Shown here one piece after another: positions 29,201 to 38,182 of a stretch of 64,000 bases of DNA (the stretch's first letter is position 1; every line of letters begins with the position of its first letter). The position numbers and the translations under genes are program-made. Source of the DNA: Bacteroidota bacterium. Its GTDB lineage: Bacteria > Bacteroidota > Bacteroidia > Palsa-965. The stretch is from the NCBI GenBank assembly GCA_006218065.1, contig VBWE01000022.1, positions 44,541 through 108,540 of the forward strand, written 5' to 3'. The notes beneath the pieces are model-generated. The model searched no databases. It worked only from the letters and a program-made list of their open reading frames with translations, and was not told where the DNA came from.

Positions 29201-29395
29201 GCACGACCAGCTTGTGCCATCCCAGGAAGCCACGCGCCCGCAGGGCGAACCGAAACTGCCGACATCAACCAGCGTATTGTTCCAGAGGCACATGCCGTGT
29301 GTACTGCTGTTGAGCCCGGATGCACAGGGCTGCCAGGTTTGCGCCTGCAGGGATACAGCCATGCAGGAAAAGAGGAAAACGATCAGTTTTTTCAT
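26201..29395 (-). CDS. Secreted kelch-like/PKD multidomain protein with truncated T9SS domain
   Basis: 1064 residues from ATG 29395 with signal peptide (MKKLIVFLFSCMAVSLQAQ). Residues about 20-350 are propeller-like repeats (GSAWQPLGTGF, YNGDLIVCGDF, ARWDGSAW). Then PKD domains (SPTSWTWTFNGASPGTSTVQ and PTSWSWTFTGGNPSGSTLQN), a lectin-like domain (about 610-770) and Cys-containing PKD-like repeats. The end begins a T9SS type A sorting domain (ISIYPNPAGETVTVSSAGIK) but stops after about 30 more residues of unrelated sequence (SFFFIPGTNFCFFAG), far short of the usual 70-80. Secretion by T9SS may therefore fail. The ORF could be extended by upstream ATGs, but these precede the signal peptide. 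Confidence 0.85.
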   Translation of the reverse strand: MKKLIVFLFSCMAVSLQAQTWQPCASGLNSSTHGMCLWNNTLVDVGSFGSPCGRVASWDGTSWSCFGSGVGIVGRATVEYNGDLIVCGDFWNVNQPCVGCNGIARWDGSAWQPLGTGFNNDVLCLIVWNGDLVAAGDFTTCDGNPCSRIARWTGTTWVPIGGVTDFDNDIRGLAVYNGELWAGGDFANAAGCTACDRVVKWDGSTWVGGNSGVDIIGGLDSTVRCFYVDQQANKLYMGGHFLEVNGDPNCRGVAVYDGNAWQAMGSGVDNYVRGLGKYNGNIIVGGDFLNAGTTPASKIAKWNPNTSTWSAMGSGMNDYVKAIEVYNGELYAGGPFTTADGLPRSCVARWYELPPPVSSFTASLTNVCIGQCINFTDNSTNSPTSWTWTFNGASPGTSTVQHPSTICYSTPGTYTVSLQACNASGCNTSTQTITVSNSSPPTVTLSAGQTSLCAGFSTTLTAGGATTYTWSPASGLSSTTGASVTATPTVTTTYTVTGTTGCSATNSITITVNQGPAMAITPSAPSICSGGSVVLNAGGAVSYTWSPPGGLSSTTGASVTASPTVTTTYSFTGTASNGCTTTNTVAVTVMNPQPLPLVEGFQALPFLPANWAMVDDANDGNTWQHNTSVGGFSSTGSCAWFPNNSVNAPNTRDEMRTMKLNFASLSTASMTFDVAYARQNGPSNLDTLNVYVSTDCDQTWTPVYSKGGTTLATAPNTNSSFIPAATEWRTETVNLNAYTGQTSVTFAFQNRNHNGNNIYIDNINITGTNTNPPTPAFSLSSTSTCPGSCITVTDNSTGLPTSWSWTFTGGNPSGSTLQNPGSVCYAAAGTYTISLQACNGNGCNTATQTITVTQPVASAGADATICAGGSTQLSATGGVTYQWLPAAGLNCSTCANPVASPSATTIYTVTVTDASGCTASDAITVFVNSVAADAGANDTICMNGNITLNASGGVTYSWSPAGSLSCTSCQSPVATPTVSTTYTVDVTDANGCTSSDTVAISVFICTGAAQMASAETRISIYPNPAGETVTVSSAGIKGSNLFIIAQEGHSFFFIPGTNFCFFAG

Positions 29396-29506
29396 CAGGT
29401 GAGGGTCATTTACATGTAAAGCCAAGATTAAGCTAAAGTAATGCAGAATGGGATTCCTGCCAAATCCCGGCAAGAAACGATTTAGGCAAACTGGTGAACG
29501 CAAAAA

Positions 29507-29534
29507 AGCGGAAGGAAACTACTTTCCTCCCGCT
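29507..29534 (-). terminator. Terminator of the BNR-repeat protein gene
   Basis: Stem of 12 bp (AGCGGAAGGAAA / TTTCCTCCCGCT, one G-U pair) with a 4-base loop, followed on the minus strand by six T. Lies 25 bp past the stop of the 29560 gene. Confidence 0.8.
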
Positions 29535-29559
29535 CTTCTGAAATGATCAGAAACGTATT

Positions 29560-32500
29560 TTAATTCCCTTTGTAATCCGGGAATCTTCCAGGCGTATAAG
29601 GCGCTTTGTTGTTATCGAGTGTTTTCTCCAGTGCTTCCACGCGCTCTTTCAGGGCTTTTACTTCGCCATACACCGGCCCGAACGCTTTTTTCGCATCGGC
29701 CAGTTTGGTTTCATACGTGCCGGTTTGCTGCGCGGACGTAAGCCAGAGGTTGCCCACGATATTTTCCACCAGGCCGGTCAGCCCCGGGAGTGTTTCGTAT
29801 TCACGCTTAGCCACGCTGCCGTCGCCGTTGAATTTCTGTTCCAGCGTAGCGATCGTGCTTTCGATGCTGCGGATTTCTTTCACCAGCTGCGCCTGTTCGG
29901 GCGACAAATTCACCACGGCCTTTTTGATATACTTCATCCGGTCTTTCAGTTCGCCGAGATAGCTCGATGTGCCGAGTACAGTGCGGCGGAATTCGCCGAG
30001 ATCTTTGTTGAACTGGCTCAGCTGCGCCTGGTTCACCGGGAGCGAGGAATTGCCCAGCGTTTTGAAATTGAACGAAACCGGTTCCGCGATTTTTTCCGTC
30101 ACGCCGTTTTCTACTTTCATCAGTGTCGCCGTGTAACGTCCCGGGATCGCAAGCGGGCCCTGGTCTTCGCTCTCGTACGGATTATCCGGATCGGGCGTGT
30201 AGAAACTCACCGGGCTGGTAACATCGTGACGTCCGTTCCAGTTCACGCGGTGCATGCCTTTTTTGGCGGGCTGCTTTATACTGCGTACCGTTTTCCCTTC
30301 GGCGTCGCTGATCACCAGCAACAGGTACGGCGCTTCTTCACGGTCTTCTATCCTCAGGCTGTCGTGCGAAGGATAAGGCACAGCTTTGTTGTTCTTCACC
30401 AGTTCCTTTTCTTTTTCCTTGCGCTTCTCCCTGATGGTTTTGTAGTCGTCTTTCAGCCAGTAGGTAATTACTGCGCCGGGACCGGGACTTTCCGAAACGA
30501 AAAAAGATTCGCCCTGGAAAGATTTGCCCTTATGCCCGAAAGGCGTGGAAGGAATGTATGCCAGCCCGTCTTTCACGGTGAATATCTGCGCTTTTTTGTC
30601 GAGATCTTCTTTCTTCAGGTTCTGCAGCGGCGAATAATCGTCGAGAATATAAAATCCGCGCCCGAAAGTACCGATCACCAGGTCGTTTTCACGTTCCTGG
30701 ATAGTCATGTCGGGAACGCAGACTGCGGAAGGAAGACCACCGCTCAGTTGTGTCCATGTTTTGCCGCCGTCAACGGTAAAATACAAACCGAATTCCGTTC
30801 CCACGAAAAGCAGGTTCGCGTTTTTATGATCTTCAGCCAGGCAATACACCGAACCGCGCGCAGGAAGATTCGCGCTGATGCTCGTCCATGTTTTTCCCTT
30901 GTCGCTGCTCTTCAGCAGGTAGGGTTTGAAATCGCCGCCGCGGTGATTGTTCAGGCAGGCGTAAATCACATTTTCATTGTGGCGCGAAGGATATACGTTC
31001 TGCACACGCGTGCGCTCCGGGATGCCGGCAAACTTATCCGTCCTGCTCCAGGTGCTGCCGCCGTCGGTAGTGACTTGAATCAGACCGTCATCCGTACCGG
31101 CAACGACGAGGTTCTCATTTTTCGCCGATTCGCCGAGAGCCGTGATATTACCGTAAATGGAAGTCGAACCGTTTTTCTGTACGCCGTCCATGCCCCACAC
31201 TTTACCCATCACCGGCCATTTGTTCCGGTCGCTGCCGCTGGAAAGATCACCGCTGATCACTTTCCAGGAATTGCCGCGATCGTCGCTGCGGAAAACTTTG
31301 TTCGCGGCGAAGTACAAACGCGTATTGCTGTGGTTGCTCATCAGCAGCGGCGCGTCCCAGTTCCAGCGGTAGGCTTCCTCGCCGGCTTTTTCCTGCGGCC
31401 TGATGTCGAGATATTCACCGGTGCGGCGATCAAAACGGATCAGTCCGCCGTACTGCCACTGCGAATACACAATGTTCGGATCTTTCGGATCGACCACCGT
31501 TTCGAATCCGTCGCCACCTACAGTAACGAACCAGTCGGTATTGATCACGCCGGTAGCGCTGATGCTGCGCGAAGGTCCACCCAGCGTATTATTATCCTGC
31601 GTTCCGCCGTACACATTGTAAAACGGTTCGCTGTTATCCACCGATACGCGGTAAAACTGCGTGATAGGCAGGTTCGATTTGAAATCCCAGTATTTCGCGC
31701 CGTCGAAACTTTCGTACAATCCGCCGTCGCAGCCCGAAAGCATGTGGTTCGTATTCGCCGGATCAATCCAGAGCGCGTGGTTGTCCACGTGCTTGTGCTT
31801 TTCGCCCAGGTTGCGGAATGTTTTGCCGCCGTCGTTGGAAACCTGGATCCACACATCCATGCTGTAAAGCGTATTCAGTTCCGTGGGATGCGCAAAAATT
31901 TCCTGGTAATAATTTCCTGCCGTAGCGTATTCGCAGCGCTTTTCCCAGCTGGCGCCGCGGTCGGTGCTGCGGTAAACGCCTTTGCCTTCTTCCGCTTCGA
32001 TAATGGCGTAGAGATAATCCCCATTCACCGGCGAAATGGCCAGCCCGATACGTCCCATATTGGCCGAAGGAAGCCCGTTGGTCAGCTTGTTCCAATTGGC
32101 TCCGCCGTCGGTGCTCTTGTAAAGCGCCGATTCCGGTCCGCCGCCGATATACGTCCATTCCTGGCGGCGGCGCTGGTGTGCACAGGCATACAGCACGTTG
32201 TGATCGTGCGGATCCATATGTATTTCATTGAAGCCGGTATTTTCGCTGACGAACAAAATCTGCTTCCAGGTTTTACCGCCGTCGGTGGTTTTGTAGATTC
32301 CGCGTTCTCCGCCGGCGCTCCATACCGGGCCGTAAGCTGCGGCATACACCACGTCGCTGTTGGCGGGATCAACCACGATGCGGCCGATATGCTCGGACGT
32401 TTTCAGGCCGACGTTTTTCCAGCTCTTGCCGTCATCCTCGCTTTTGTAAATGCCGTCGCCGTAACCTACTGCGCGCTGGTTATTGTTTTCGCCGGTTCCC

Positions 32501-32844
32501 ACCCACACCGTGTGCGGATTGTTCGGGTCGATGGTAACGCAGCCGATGGAATACGAACCCTGTCCGTCGAAAACGGGGCTGAAGGTTACGCCGGCGTTCA
32601 TGGTTTTCCACACGCCTCCCGCGGCCGCCGCGATGTACCACTCCGATTTATTCGCCGGGTTTACGGCCAGGTCGGCGATGCGGCCCGAAGTAACTGCCGG
32701 ACCGATACTGCGCATGGTAAGCGCGTTATAAGTGGCGGCATCCGTAAAGGGATCTTTTTTGGTTGTCGTCTCTGCAGGTTTCTGCGCGGAGACCGGTTCC
32801 AGGCACAATGCGAAGGCCGGGAGAAAAAGGAGAATTTTCTTCAT
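29560..32844 (-). CDS. Exported BNR/sortilin-like propeller protein (glycosyl-hydrolase-like)
   Basis: 1094 residues from ATG 32844, giving a good signal peptide (MKKILLFLPAFALCLEPVSA); the reading upstream to 32928 passes through the promoter and is discarded. Repeats with the Asp-box pattern (GIYKTTDGGKTW, ALYKSTDGGANW, VYRSTDRGASW, YLLKSSDKGKTW) form VPS10/sortilin-type beta-propellers, followed by a beta-sandwich and a helical C-terminus. Similar large proteins are common in Bacteroidota and often annotated as glycosyl hydrolases, but no enzyme activity is proven. No T9SS tail, so it is probably periplasmic or kept by another route. Confidence 0.88.
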   Translation of the reverse strand: MKKILLFLPAFALCLEPVSAQKPAETTTKKDPFTDAATYNALTMRSIGPAVTSGRIADLAVNPANKSEWYIAAAAGGVWKTMNAGVTFSPVFDGQGSYSIGCVTIDPNNPHTVWVGTGENNNQRAVGYGDGIYKSEDDGKSWKNVGLKTSEHIGRIVVDPANSDVVYAAAYGPVWSAGGERGIYKTTDGGKTWKQILFVSENTGFNEIHMDPHDHNVLYACAHQRRRQEWTYIGGGPESALYKSTDGGANWNKLTNGLPSANMGRIGLAISPVNGDYLYAIIEAEEGKGVYRSTDRGASWEKRCEYATAGNYYQEIFAHPTELNTLYSMDVWIQVSNDGGKTFRNLGEKHKHVDNHALWIDPANTNHMLSGCDGGLYESFDGAKYWDFKSNLPITQFYRVSVDNSEPFYNVYGGTQDNNTLGGPSRSISATGVINTDWFVTVGGDGFETVVDPKDPNIVYSQWQYGGLIRFDRRTGEYLDIRPQEKAGEEAYRWNWDAPLLMSNHSNTRLYFAANKVFRSDDRGNSWKVISGDLSSGSDRNKWPVMGKVWGMDGVQKNGSTSIYGNITALGESAKNENLVVAGTDDGLIQVTTDGGSTWSRTDKFAGIPERTRVQNVYPSRHNENVIYACLNNHRGGDFKPYLLKSSDKGKTWTSISANLPARGSVYCLAEDHKNANLLFVGTEFGLYFTVDGGKTWTQLSGGLPSAVCVPDMTIQERENDLVIGTFGRGFYILDDYSPLQNLKKEDLDKKAQIFTVKDGLAYIPSTPFGHKGKSFQGESFFVSESPGPGAVITYWLKDDYKTIREKRKEKEKELVKNNKAVPYPSHDSLRIEDREEAPYLLLVISDAEGKTVRSIKQPAKKGMHRVNWNGRHDVTSPVSFYTPDPDNPYESEDQGPLAIPGRYTATLMKVENGVTEKIAEPVSFNFKTLGNSSLPVNQAQLSQFNKDLGEFRRTVLGTSSYLGELKDRMKYIKKAVVNLSPEQAQLVKEIRSIESTIATLEQKFNGDGSVAKREYETLPGLTGLVENIVGNLWLTSAQQTGTYETKLADAKKAFGPVYGEVKALKERVEALEKTLDNNKAPYTPGRFPDYKGN

Positions 32845-32864
32845 GACAGGTTTTTGAACGATTG

Positions 32865-32872
32865 CAAAGCTA
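32865..32872 (-). promoter_or_regulatory. -7 promoter element of the BNR-repeat gene
   Basis: TAGCTTTG on the minus strand matches TAnnTTTG and lies 20 bp before the ATG at 32844. It fixes the short start as the real one. Confidence 0.65.
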
Positions 32873-32978
32873 AGAGACTTTAAGGAAAAGGCATGACGGC
32901 ATAAATAAGCGGTAAAATGCTGTGACATACGGCATAATCAAAAACCGGGGTTTCACTATTTTTGAAAAAAAACTGCCG

Positions 32979-33470
32979 GTGACTCAAGGACAATTAATTG
33001 CCCAGTTGATGGATAATACCCGCGACCTGGTTCATTTTTACAGCAGCAAAATCGAAGAGGAACACTGGATGACGCGGCCGGAGATGAACGGTGTGCAGAT
33101 GAATTCCACATTATGGACGATGGCTCACCTGGCCTGGGCGCAAAATTTCCTGATACTGAAAGGATGTTCGGCACGCGACCTGGGCCGCGACTGGATGGAA
33201 TTGTTCGCCATACGAAAAGAAATGCCGGCTGATGAGCATGTACCCGCTATCAGCGAAATCCGCCTGGCGCTGGATGATATTCATAAAGCGGCTGTCGAAG
33301 TGGTTTCGGCATTGAGCGAGGAAGAATTAGCAGAGCCGAATAACCTGGATGCAAAATTCAAACGCGGCAATACCAAACTGCAGATCATCAGTCATCACCT
33401 GCGCCACGAAGGTTGCCATATCGGTCATCTCGGCTGGCTGGCCAAGACTTTCGGCGCCAAAACGGTTTGA
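32979..33470 (+). CDS. DinB family protein
   Basis: 163 residues from GTG 32979. A longer reading to an ATG at 32922 runs through a TATTTTTG -7 box at 32957-32964, so the GTG is preferred. The four-helix DinB fold is seen, with the conserved pattern LWTMAHLAWAQNFLIL and a C-terminal HHLRHEGCHIGHLGWL carrying His residues for a metal site. The family includes thiol transferases and bacillithiol-dependent enzymes; the actual substrate cannot be read. Confidence 0.82.
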   Translation: MTQGQLIAQLMDNTRDLVHFYSSKIEEEHWMTRPEMNGVQMNSTLWTMAHLAWAQNFLILKGCSARDLGRDWMELFAIRKEMPADEHVPAISEIRLALDDIHKAAVEVVSALSEEELAEPNNLDAKFKRGNTKLQIISHHLRHEGCHIGHLGWLAKTFGAKTV

Positions 33471-33615
33471 TCCTTTTTTGCAGACAAAAAACCGCCTTTT
33501 GTCTATTTTAAGCTCCCATGTCCGGAAATGGACTGATTTTTGTCTTACGGCTTATAGATTAAACCATCCGGTTTTCAGATCGTCTATCATTAATAACAAG
33601 CAAAACCAACCGACT

Positions 33616-34623
33616 ATGAACATACGCAGACTCTCTCTACTGCTCGCCATCGTCCTCCTGGGCGGCTTTTCCGCCCGCGCACAGGACAGCAGCACAGCCG
33701 AAGACTCGCTCGGCCTGCCCGGCGACAACCTGGATCTTGCCGGCGTTCTTGAACTTTTCAAGAAAGCGGAAAGCCTCGAAGCTTTTGAAAAAGCGCTGAA
33801 TGAAGAAAGCAACCAGGTAAATAACCTGGACCTGAACAACGACGACAAAACGGACTATATCCGCGTAGTGGATGAAATGCAAAATGATACGCACGCTATC
33901 ATTTTGCAGGTTCCCGTCAGCGCAACCGAATCGCAGGATGTCGCCCTGATCGCCATTGAGAAAAACGGCGCGGAATCGGCGCAGTTGCAGATCATCGGTG
34001 ATGAAGAACTGTACGGCGAAAACTACATCGTGGAGCCGCAGGAAGAAACCGAAAAGCGCACGAAAGGCCCTTCTCCCGAACTGGGTATTGAGTATCCCGC
34101 GCCCATCATCATTGTAAACGTATGGGGCTGGCCCGGCATCCGCTGGGTTTATGCACCGCGTTATGTCCGCTGGGTTTCTCCCTGGCGCTGGGCTTATTAT
34201 CCGCCCTGGTGGAGACCCTGGCGCCCGGTGATGTGGCGTGTGCATCATCATCACTGCATGACACATTACCACCCGTACTACCGTCATGCGCATACGGTTC
34301 GCGTAGTACATGCACACGGACATTATCATGGTCATGTTCACCGCACACATTCTGCCGTAGTTCATAATCACTATGCTCCGCATCATGCACGCTACCAGGC
34401 CAATCATCCGCGCGGAAGAGGCCAGCAGGGTGGCGGAAACGGTAATGTAAAAGCCCGTGACCGCGGTACAGGACAAGCCACAGGCCGCCAGCAGCAAGGC
34501 AATAAAGGCGGAGTAAACAAACAGAAATCCGGACAAAAGGCCAGCCCGAAAAGCGGCGGAGGCCACAAGCAGGGCGGCGCTCCCAAAGGTGGACGCGGCG
34601 GCGGTGGTGGAAAACGCAAATAA
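33616..34623 (+). CDS. Exported Trp/His-rich protein of unknown function
   Basis: 335 residues from ATG 33616, with signal peptide (SLLLAIVLLGGFSARAQ). The N-terminal half (about 25-150) is an acidic globular region (NNDDKTDYIRVVDEMQNDTH). Then follow a Trp-rich patch (VNVWGWPGIRWVYAPRYVRW), a strongly His-rich segment (HHHHCMTHYHPYYRHAHTVR and HGHYHGHVHR, about 205-260) that could bind metal ions, and a basic Gly/Gln/Lys-rich tail. Bacteroidota have many proteins of this layout, of unknown role. The start is chosen from the signal peptide; the reading from 33349 overlaps the previous gene. Confidence 0.8.
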   Translation: MNIRRLSLLLAIVLLGGFSARAQDSSTAEDSLGLPGDNLDLAGVLELFKKAESLEAFEKALNEESNQVNNLDLNNDDKTDYIRVVDEMQNDTHAIILQVPVSATESQDVALIAIEKNGAESAQLQIIGDEELYGENYIVEPQEETEKRTKGPSPELGIEYPAPIIIVNVWGWPGIRWVYAPRYVRWVSPWRWAYYPPWWRPWRPVMWRVHHHHCMTHYHPYYRHAHTVRVVHAHGHYHGHVHRTHSAVVHNHYAPHHARYQANHPRGRGQQGGGNGNVKARDRGTGQATGRQQQGNKGGVNKQKSGQKASPKSGGGHKQGGAPKGGRGGGGGKRK

Positions 34624-34643
34624 GTTTTATTCAGATCATATAC

Positions 34644-34681
34644 AACGCCCGGCCGGCAAGGGAAACCTCGGACCGGGCGTT
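34644..34681. terminator. Rho-independent terminator
   Basis: AACGCCCGG / CCGGGCGTT, 9-bp stem with a 20-base loop, then TTTGTTG. It follows the His-rich protein gene by 20 bp. Confidence 0.75.
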
Positions 34682-34755
34682 TTGTTGCCGTACCGATGAT
34701 GAAAATCATAGCCCGGTCGTCCCGGCCTGCGCATCTTTGACAAAAATCAAAAGAC

Positions 34756-35232
34756 ATGAGCAAACTGACTGCAATCGGGCTGGACAGCAAAAAGTCCAAA
34801 AAGCTGGCCGATAAACTGAATGACCTGCTGGCCAACTATTCTGTTTTTTACCAGAATACACGCGGATACCACTGGAATATCAAGGGCGAGAAGTTTTTTG
34901 AACTTCACCTGAAATTCGAGGAATTATATAACGACCTGCTTTTGAAGATCGACGAGGTTGCCGAAAGAATACTGACGCTCGGCCATACGCCGGAGCACAA
35001 TTATTCCGCTTACAAAAAGCATTCGAAGATCAGCGAGAGCGGGCGGATTACCGACGGGCACAAAGCCGTTGCCGAAATCCTGCATGCCTTCAGCGTGATC
35101 ATGATCATCCAGCGCGACCTGCTGAAACTCTCTGCGGATGCGGGCGACGAAGGAACCAATGCGCAGATGAGCGATTATATCCGCCTGCAGGAAAAACTGG
35201 TGTGGATGTATTCGGCGTTTTTGAATAAGTAG
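34756..35232 (+). CDS. dps: Dps-family ferritin-like protein
   Basis: 158 residues. It shows the Dps/DPS-like ferroxidase pattern: His in NTRGYHWNIKG, then EELYNDLLLKIDEVAERI with conserved Asp and Glu, and a helical bundle to the end. Dps proteins form dodecamers that store iron by oxidising it with hydrogen peroxide, and many also coat DNA under stress. The N-terminus is short and has several Lys (KKSKKLADK). A near-consensus -7 box CATCTTTG lies about 20 bp upstream. Confidence 0.93.
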   Translation: MSKLTAIGLDSKKSKKLADKLNDLLANYSVFYQNTRGYHWNIKGEKFFELHLKFEELYNDLLLKIDEVAERILTLGHTPEHNYSAYKKHSKISESGRITDGHKAVAEILHAFSVIMIIQRDLLKLSADAGDEGTNAQMSDYIRLQEKLVWMYSAFLNK

Positions 35233-35255
35233 CCCGTAAAAGCGAGGTTATGCAG

Positions 35256-35285
35256 TCTCCGGGGTAAATATCTCCGGAGATTTTT
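35256..35285 (+). terminator. Rho-independent terminator after dps
   Basis: TCTCCGG (35256-35262) / CCGGAGA (35274-35280), followed by five T (35281-35285). Confidence 0.8.
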
Positions 35286-35321
35286 CTTATCTTTTGGTGC
35301 GTGAAATTACCCAAACACACC

Positions 35322-37688
35322 ATGCGTACCTTAAACATCCTCTCCCTCCTCCTCCCCGCCATGCTCTCAACGGCTGGGCTGGAAGCGCAGCAAACCGTTC
35401 CGCTGCAACTGCAGGCGCCGGTGGAAAATGCGACGCCTGCGTTTCGCAACGACCGCGCAAGCTGGCAGGAAGACGTTTCGCAGCGGAAAGCCAACAGCAG
35501 CACATATCGCACAACCGACGGACGGATTATCATGCATTACAGCAGCCGCCCGGTGAATTACAAAGACGCATCCGGCCAGTGGCAGCATATTGAGATCAGC
35601 CCGAAAGCCACAATACAGGGCTGGATTGCCGAATCGCAGCCCAACCCGGTTTACCTCCGCACGGACGCGTCCTGTTTGCTCACGATTGACGAGTACCATG
35701 TTTTCGGTTTCAGCCGCAACGTTACGATCAACGGCGTCGCTGCAAAAAGCACGGTACCGAAACAGGAAGAAACCGTGCTTACCTTTTCCGATATCCTTCC
35801 CGGCATTGATAAAGTATGCGAATTCCGTTACGATGCGATCAAATACAATTACGTGCTGCACAACGCATACACGGCAGGCAACGATTTGCTGATCGAAGAG
35901 GAATACGAACTGCCGTACGGCTTTAAAGCATCCGTTCACGCCGGCGAATACAACGGCAAGGATGAAGTATGGCTGCAGGATGCACAAGGCGCGATTCGCT
36001 CGAAATTCCATACCCCGGTTTGCTTCGACGCGAATAAAAAAACGATCGCCGGCGAATACGAACTGAAGAAAATAAACGGGAAGCATAAACTGATCCTGCG
36101 CGTTCCCGCCGCCTGGCTGAACGATCCGCAGCGCGTATACCCCGTAGTCATCGATCCGCTGGTAACCGGTCCGCTTACTACCTGGACCGGCGGCGCCATG
36201 CCGTCGTGCTTTTTGCCCGCTTATAATGTGGACAGCATACAGGTGTGGAAACCGGCGCAGGTCACACTTACCGGTTTTTATGTGACCGGCAGTTATTACG
36301 CCGATCCGTTCACGCCGGCGCAGATGCACAACGGGCGTATGTTTTTTTCGACTACCTGCAGCCAGGGACCGGTTCTTACCGTTGCGCCGCCCACCGGCAA
36401 TACTGCGGGGACAGCGTACCTGCAGGATTTCGATTATCGTCCGCAACTCACCTGCTGCTGGCCCAATTCCTGCAGCGCGCAGCAGTTCTGGCTGCGCATG
36501 CACATCGCGCGCGATAGTTTCAGCACGGGTTGCAATACCACGTATGTGCGTTACGATCCGTCAACCACTTCCTGGCCTTTCGAAGCGTATATGGAAGGAC
36601 GTACCGTGGAAAGCGGCGGCGTGGGCTGGAACGTGCTCGGAAGTCCCGTCTGTTCCGACGACTGCAGCCTGACCGGAACCGTTTACATCCGCTACGGCGT
36701 TCCTCCATATACCATCACGCATCCGTGGATGATCGGATCGATGACGATCGGGACTAATATCCAGCCCTGTTTTACCGGTATCACGAACCAGCAGTTGAGT
36801 TTAACCAATCCGAACTGCCCGCAATACTGCGGAAGCAACCCGCAACTGTCCATCCCGCCGCCCACAGTATATGATGCCTGCAACCTGCCGGTAACAACGT
36901 ACGTGAGCGATACGGTCAATATTATTTCCGTTCCGCTGATCACGGCTTCGCCCGATCCGTCGGAGATCTGCACGGGCATGATACAACCGGTAAACCTGAG
37001 TACCTGCCTGCCCTCCGACCCGATCACCTGGACAGGTTCTAACAGTACGAACGGTACGGGAAACCTGCAGGTGGCCGATACGAATTCCGGCACAACACCG
37101 CTGGTGATCACGTACATCGCGACGAGTTCGGTGAGCGGCTGCCCGGTTCCCGCCGATACGTTTACGGTAACGATCAATCCGAATCCCGCGGCTGATTTCA
37201 CCTACCCCACGCCGGTCATCGCCGGGCAACCGATGCAGTTTGCGGATGCGAGTACCGTTTACGTGGGAACTGCGACCATTTTCAACTGGGAATTCGGCGA
37301 CGGCAGTCCCACGATCTCCGGTAACGATTCCATGCCTGTACATACATTCGGCGCGCCGGGCGTTTATACGGTTTGCTTCGGCATCATCACCGATGACGGA
37401 TGTTCCGATCGTATCTGCGAAGACATTACCGTAATTCCCGCCGAGATCGTTCCGCCGAATGTATTCACGCCTAACGGCGACGGCGTAAACGATATGCTTA
37501 CGTTTACGTACCTGGAATATTTCCCGGACAATACGCTGCGCATTTTCAACCGCTGGGGAAATATGATCTACGAAAAGAGCAGTTACCAGAACGACTGGAA
37601 CGCGAAAGACATCAGCGACGGAACGTATTATTACCTGCTCGAACTTCCGGATAAAAAATACTCCAGCGTGCTGACGATCATCCGATGA
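35322..37688 (+). CDS. Secreted PKD-domain protein with gliding-motility-type C-terminus
   Basis: 788 residues from ATG 35322 (a GTG at 35301 adds seven residues). Signal peptide RTLNILSLLLPAMLSTAG. Long beta-rich N-terminal region (about 40-560) with paired cysteines, a PKD domain (ADFTYPTPVIAGQPMQF, then FNWEFGDGSPTISG), and the CHU_C/gliding-motility-associated domain at the end (PPNVFTPNGDGVNDMLTFTY, then LRIFNRWGNMIYEKSSYQND), a type B T9SS sorting signal. So it is predicted to be exported across the outer membrane. It overlaps the next gene by 4 bp and heads a three-gene operon. Confidence 0.9.
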   Translation: MRTLNILSLLLPAMLSTAGLEAQQTVPLQLQAPVENATPAFRNDRASWQEDVSQRKANSSTYRTTDGRIIMHYSSRPVNYKDASGQWQHIEISPKATIQGWIAESQPNPVYLRTDASCLLTIDEYHVFGFSRNVTINGVAAKSTVPKQEETVLTFSDILPGIDKVCEFRYDAIKYNYVLHNAYTAGNDLLIEEEYELPYGFKASVHAGEYNGKDEVWLQDAQGAIRSKFHTPVCFDANKKTIAGEYELKKINGKHKLILRVPAAWLNDPQRVYPVVIDPLVTGPLTTWTGGAMPSCFLPAYNVDSIQVWKPAQVTLTGFYVTGSYYADPFTPAQMHNGRMFFSTTCSQGPVLTVAPPTGNTAGTAYLQDFDYRPQLTCCWPNSCSAQQFWLRMHIARDSFSTGCNTTYVRYDPSTTSWPFEAYMEGRTVESGGVGWNVLGSPVCSDDCSLTGTVYIRYGVPPYTITHPWMIGSMTIGTNIQPCFTGITNQQLSLTNPNCPQYCGSNPQLSIPPPTVYDACNLPVTTYVSDTVNIISVPLITASPDPSEICTGMIQPVNLSTCLPSDPITWTGSNSTNGTGNLQVADTNSGTTPLVITYIATSSVSGCPVPADTFTVTINPNPAADFTYPTPVIAGQPMQFADASTVYVGTATIFNWEFGDGSPTISGNDSMPVHTFGAPGVYTVCFGIITDDGCSDRICEDITVIPAEIVPPNVFTPNGDGVNDMLTFTYLEYFPDNTLRIFNRWGNMIYEKSSYQNDWNAKDISDGTYYYLLELPDKKYSSVLTIIR

Positions 37689-38182
37689 GAATCCTGCTAT
37701 TTTTATTTCTTTCCTGCGGAAGCCTGTTTACTGTCAAAGCACAGCAGTGCATGACTTTCCAGGAACTGAACAAAAACGAAAACAGGATGGCTAAGCTGGA
37801 TTCACTTTTCCCCAGCGCCGTTGCGGGCGATACGGCGAATAAAATTTTTCCCGGCAAACTGCAGCAGGAATTCCAGGCCGCCTGGGGAAATTATTTCAGC
37901 GGACTTTTTCAATACCTGGCCGATAACGGACTGGTCTGGGGAGAACAAACATATTGCTTCAATAAAATTTATTTCAGTCCCGACGGTTCCGTGCAATACT
38001 GGCTGTTTAATTTCAGGCAGGCTGACAGAATACACCCGGATTTGCAGGATCAATACCATGCGCTGATTACCTCGTACAGCAAAACGCACAAGATCAAGAT
38101 CAAAGCGGGTTCGTTCTTCTCGCAATGTGCTTCCGTTGATTTTATCGATGTCCCGCCGAAGAAAAAACGGAAGAAGAAATGA
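37685..38182 (+). CDS. Exported protein of unknown function
   Basis: 165 residues, signal peptide (MRILLFLFLSCGSLFTVKAQ), start overlapping the previous stop (ATGA). The mature part has one visible Cys pair and a highly basic C-terminal tail (PPKKKRKKK). No family recognised. Coupled to the PKD-CHU_C protein before it and the lipoprotein after it, so a joint role in the envelope is likely. Confidence 0.75.
   Translation: MRILLFLFLSCGSLFTVKAQQCMTFQELNKNENRMAKLDSLFPSAVAGDTANKIFPGKLQQEFQAAWGNYFSGLFQYLADNGLVWGEQTYCFNKIYFSPDGSVQYWLFNFRQADRIHPDLQDQYHALITSYSKTHKIKIKAGSFFSQCASVDFIDVPPKKKRKKK

Noticed and set aside
29725..32883. Open reading frame of 1052 codons on the plus strand
   Set aside because: It lies opposite the BNR-repeat protein gene, whose repeats and promoter are clear. 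Its translation has no family features and is a shadow of codon bias.
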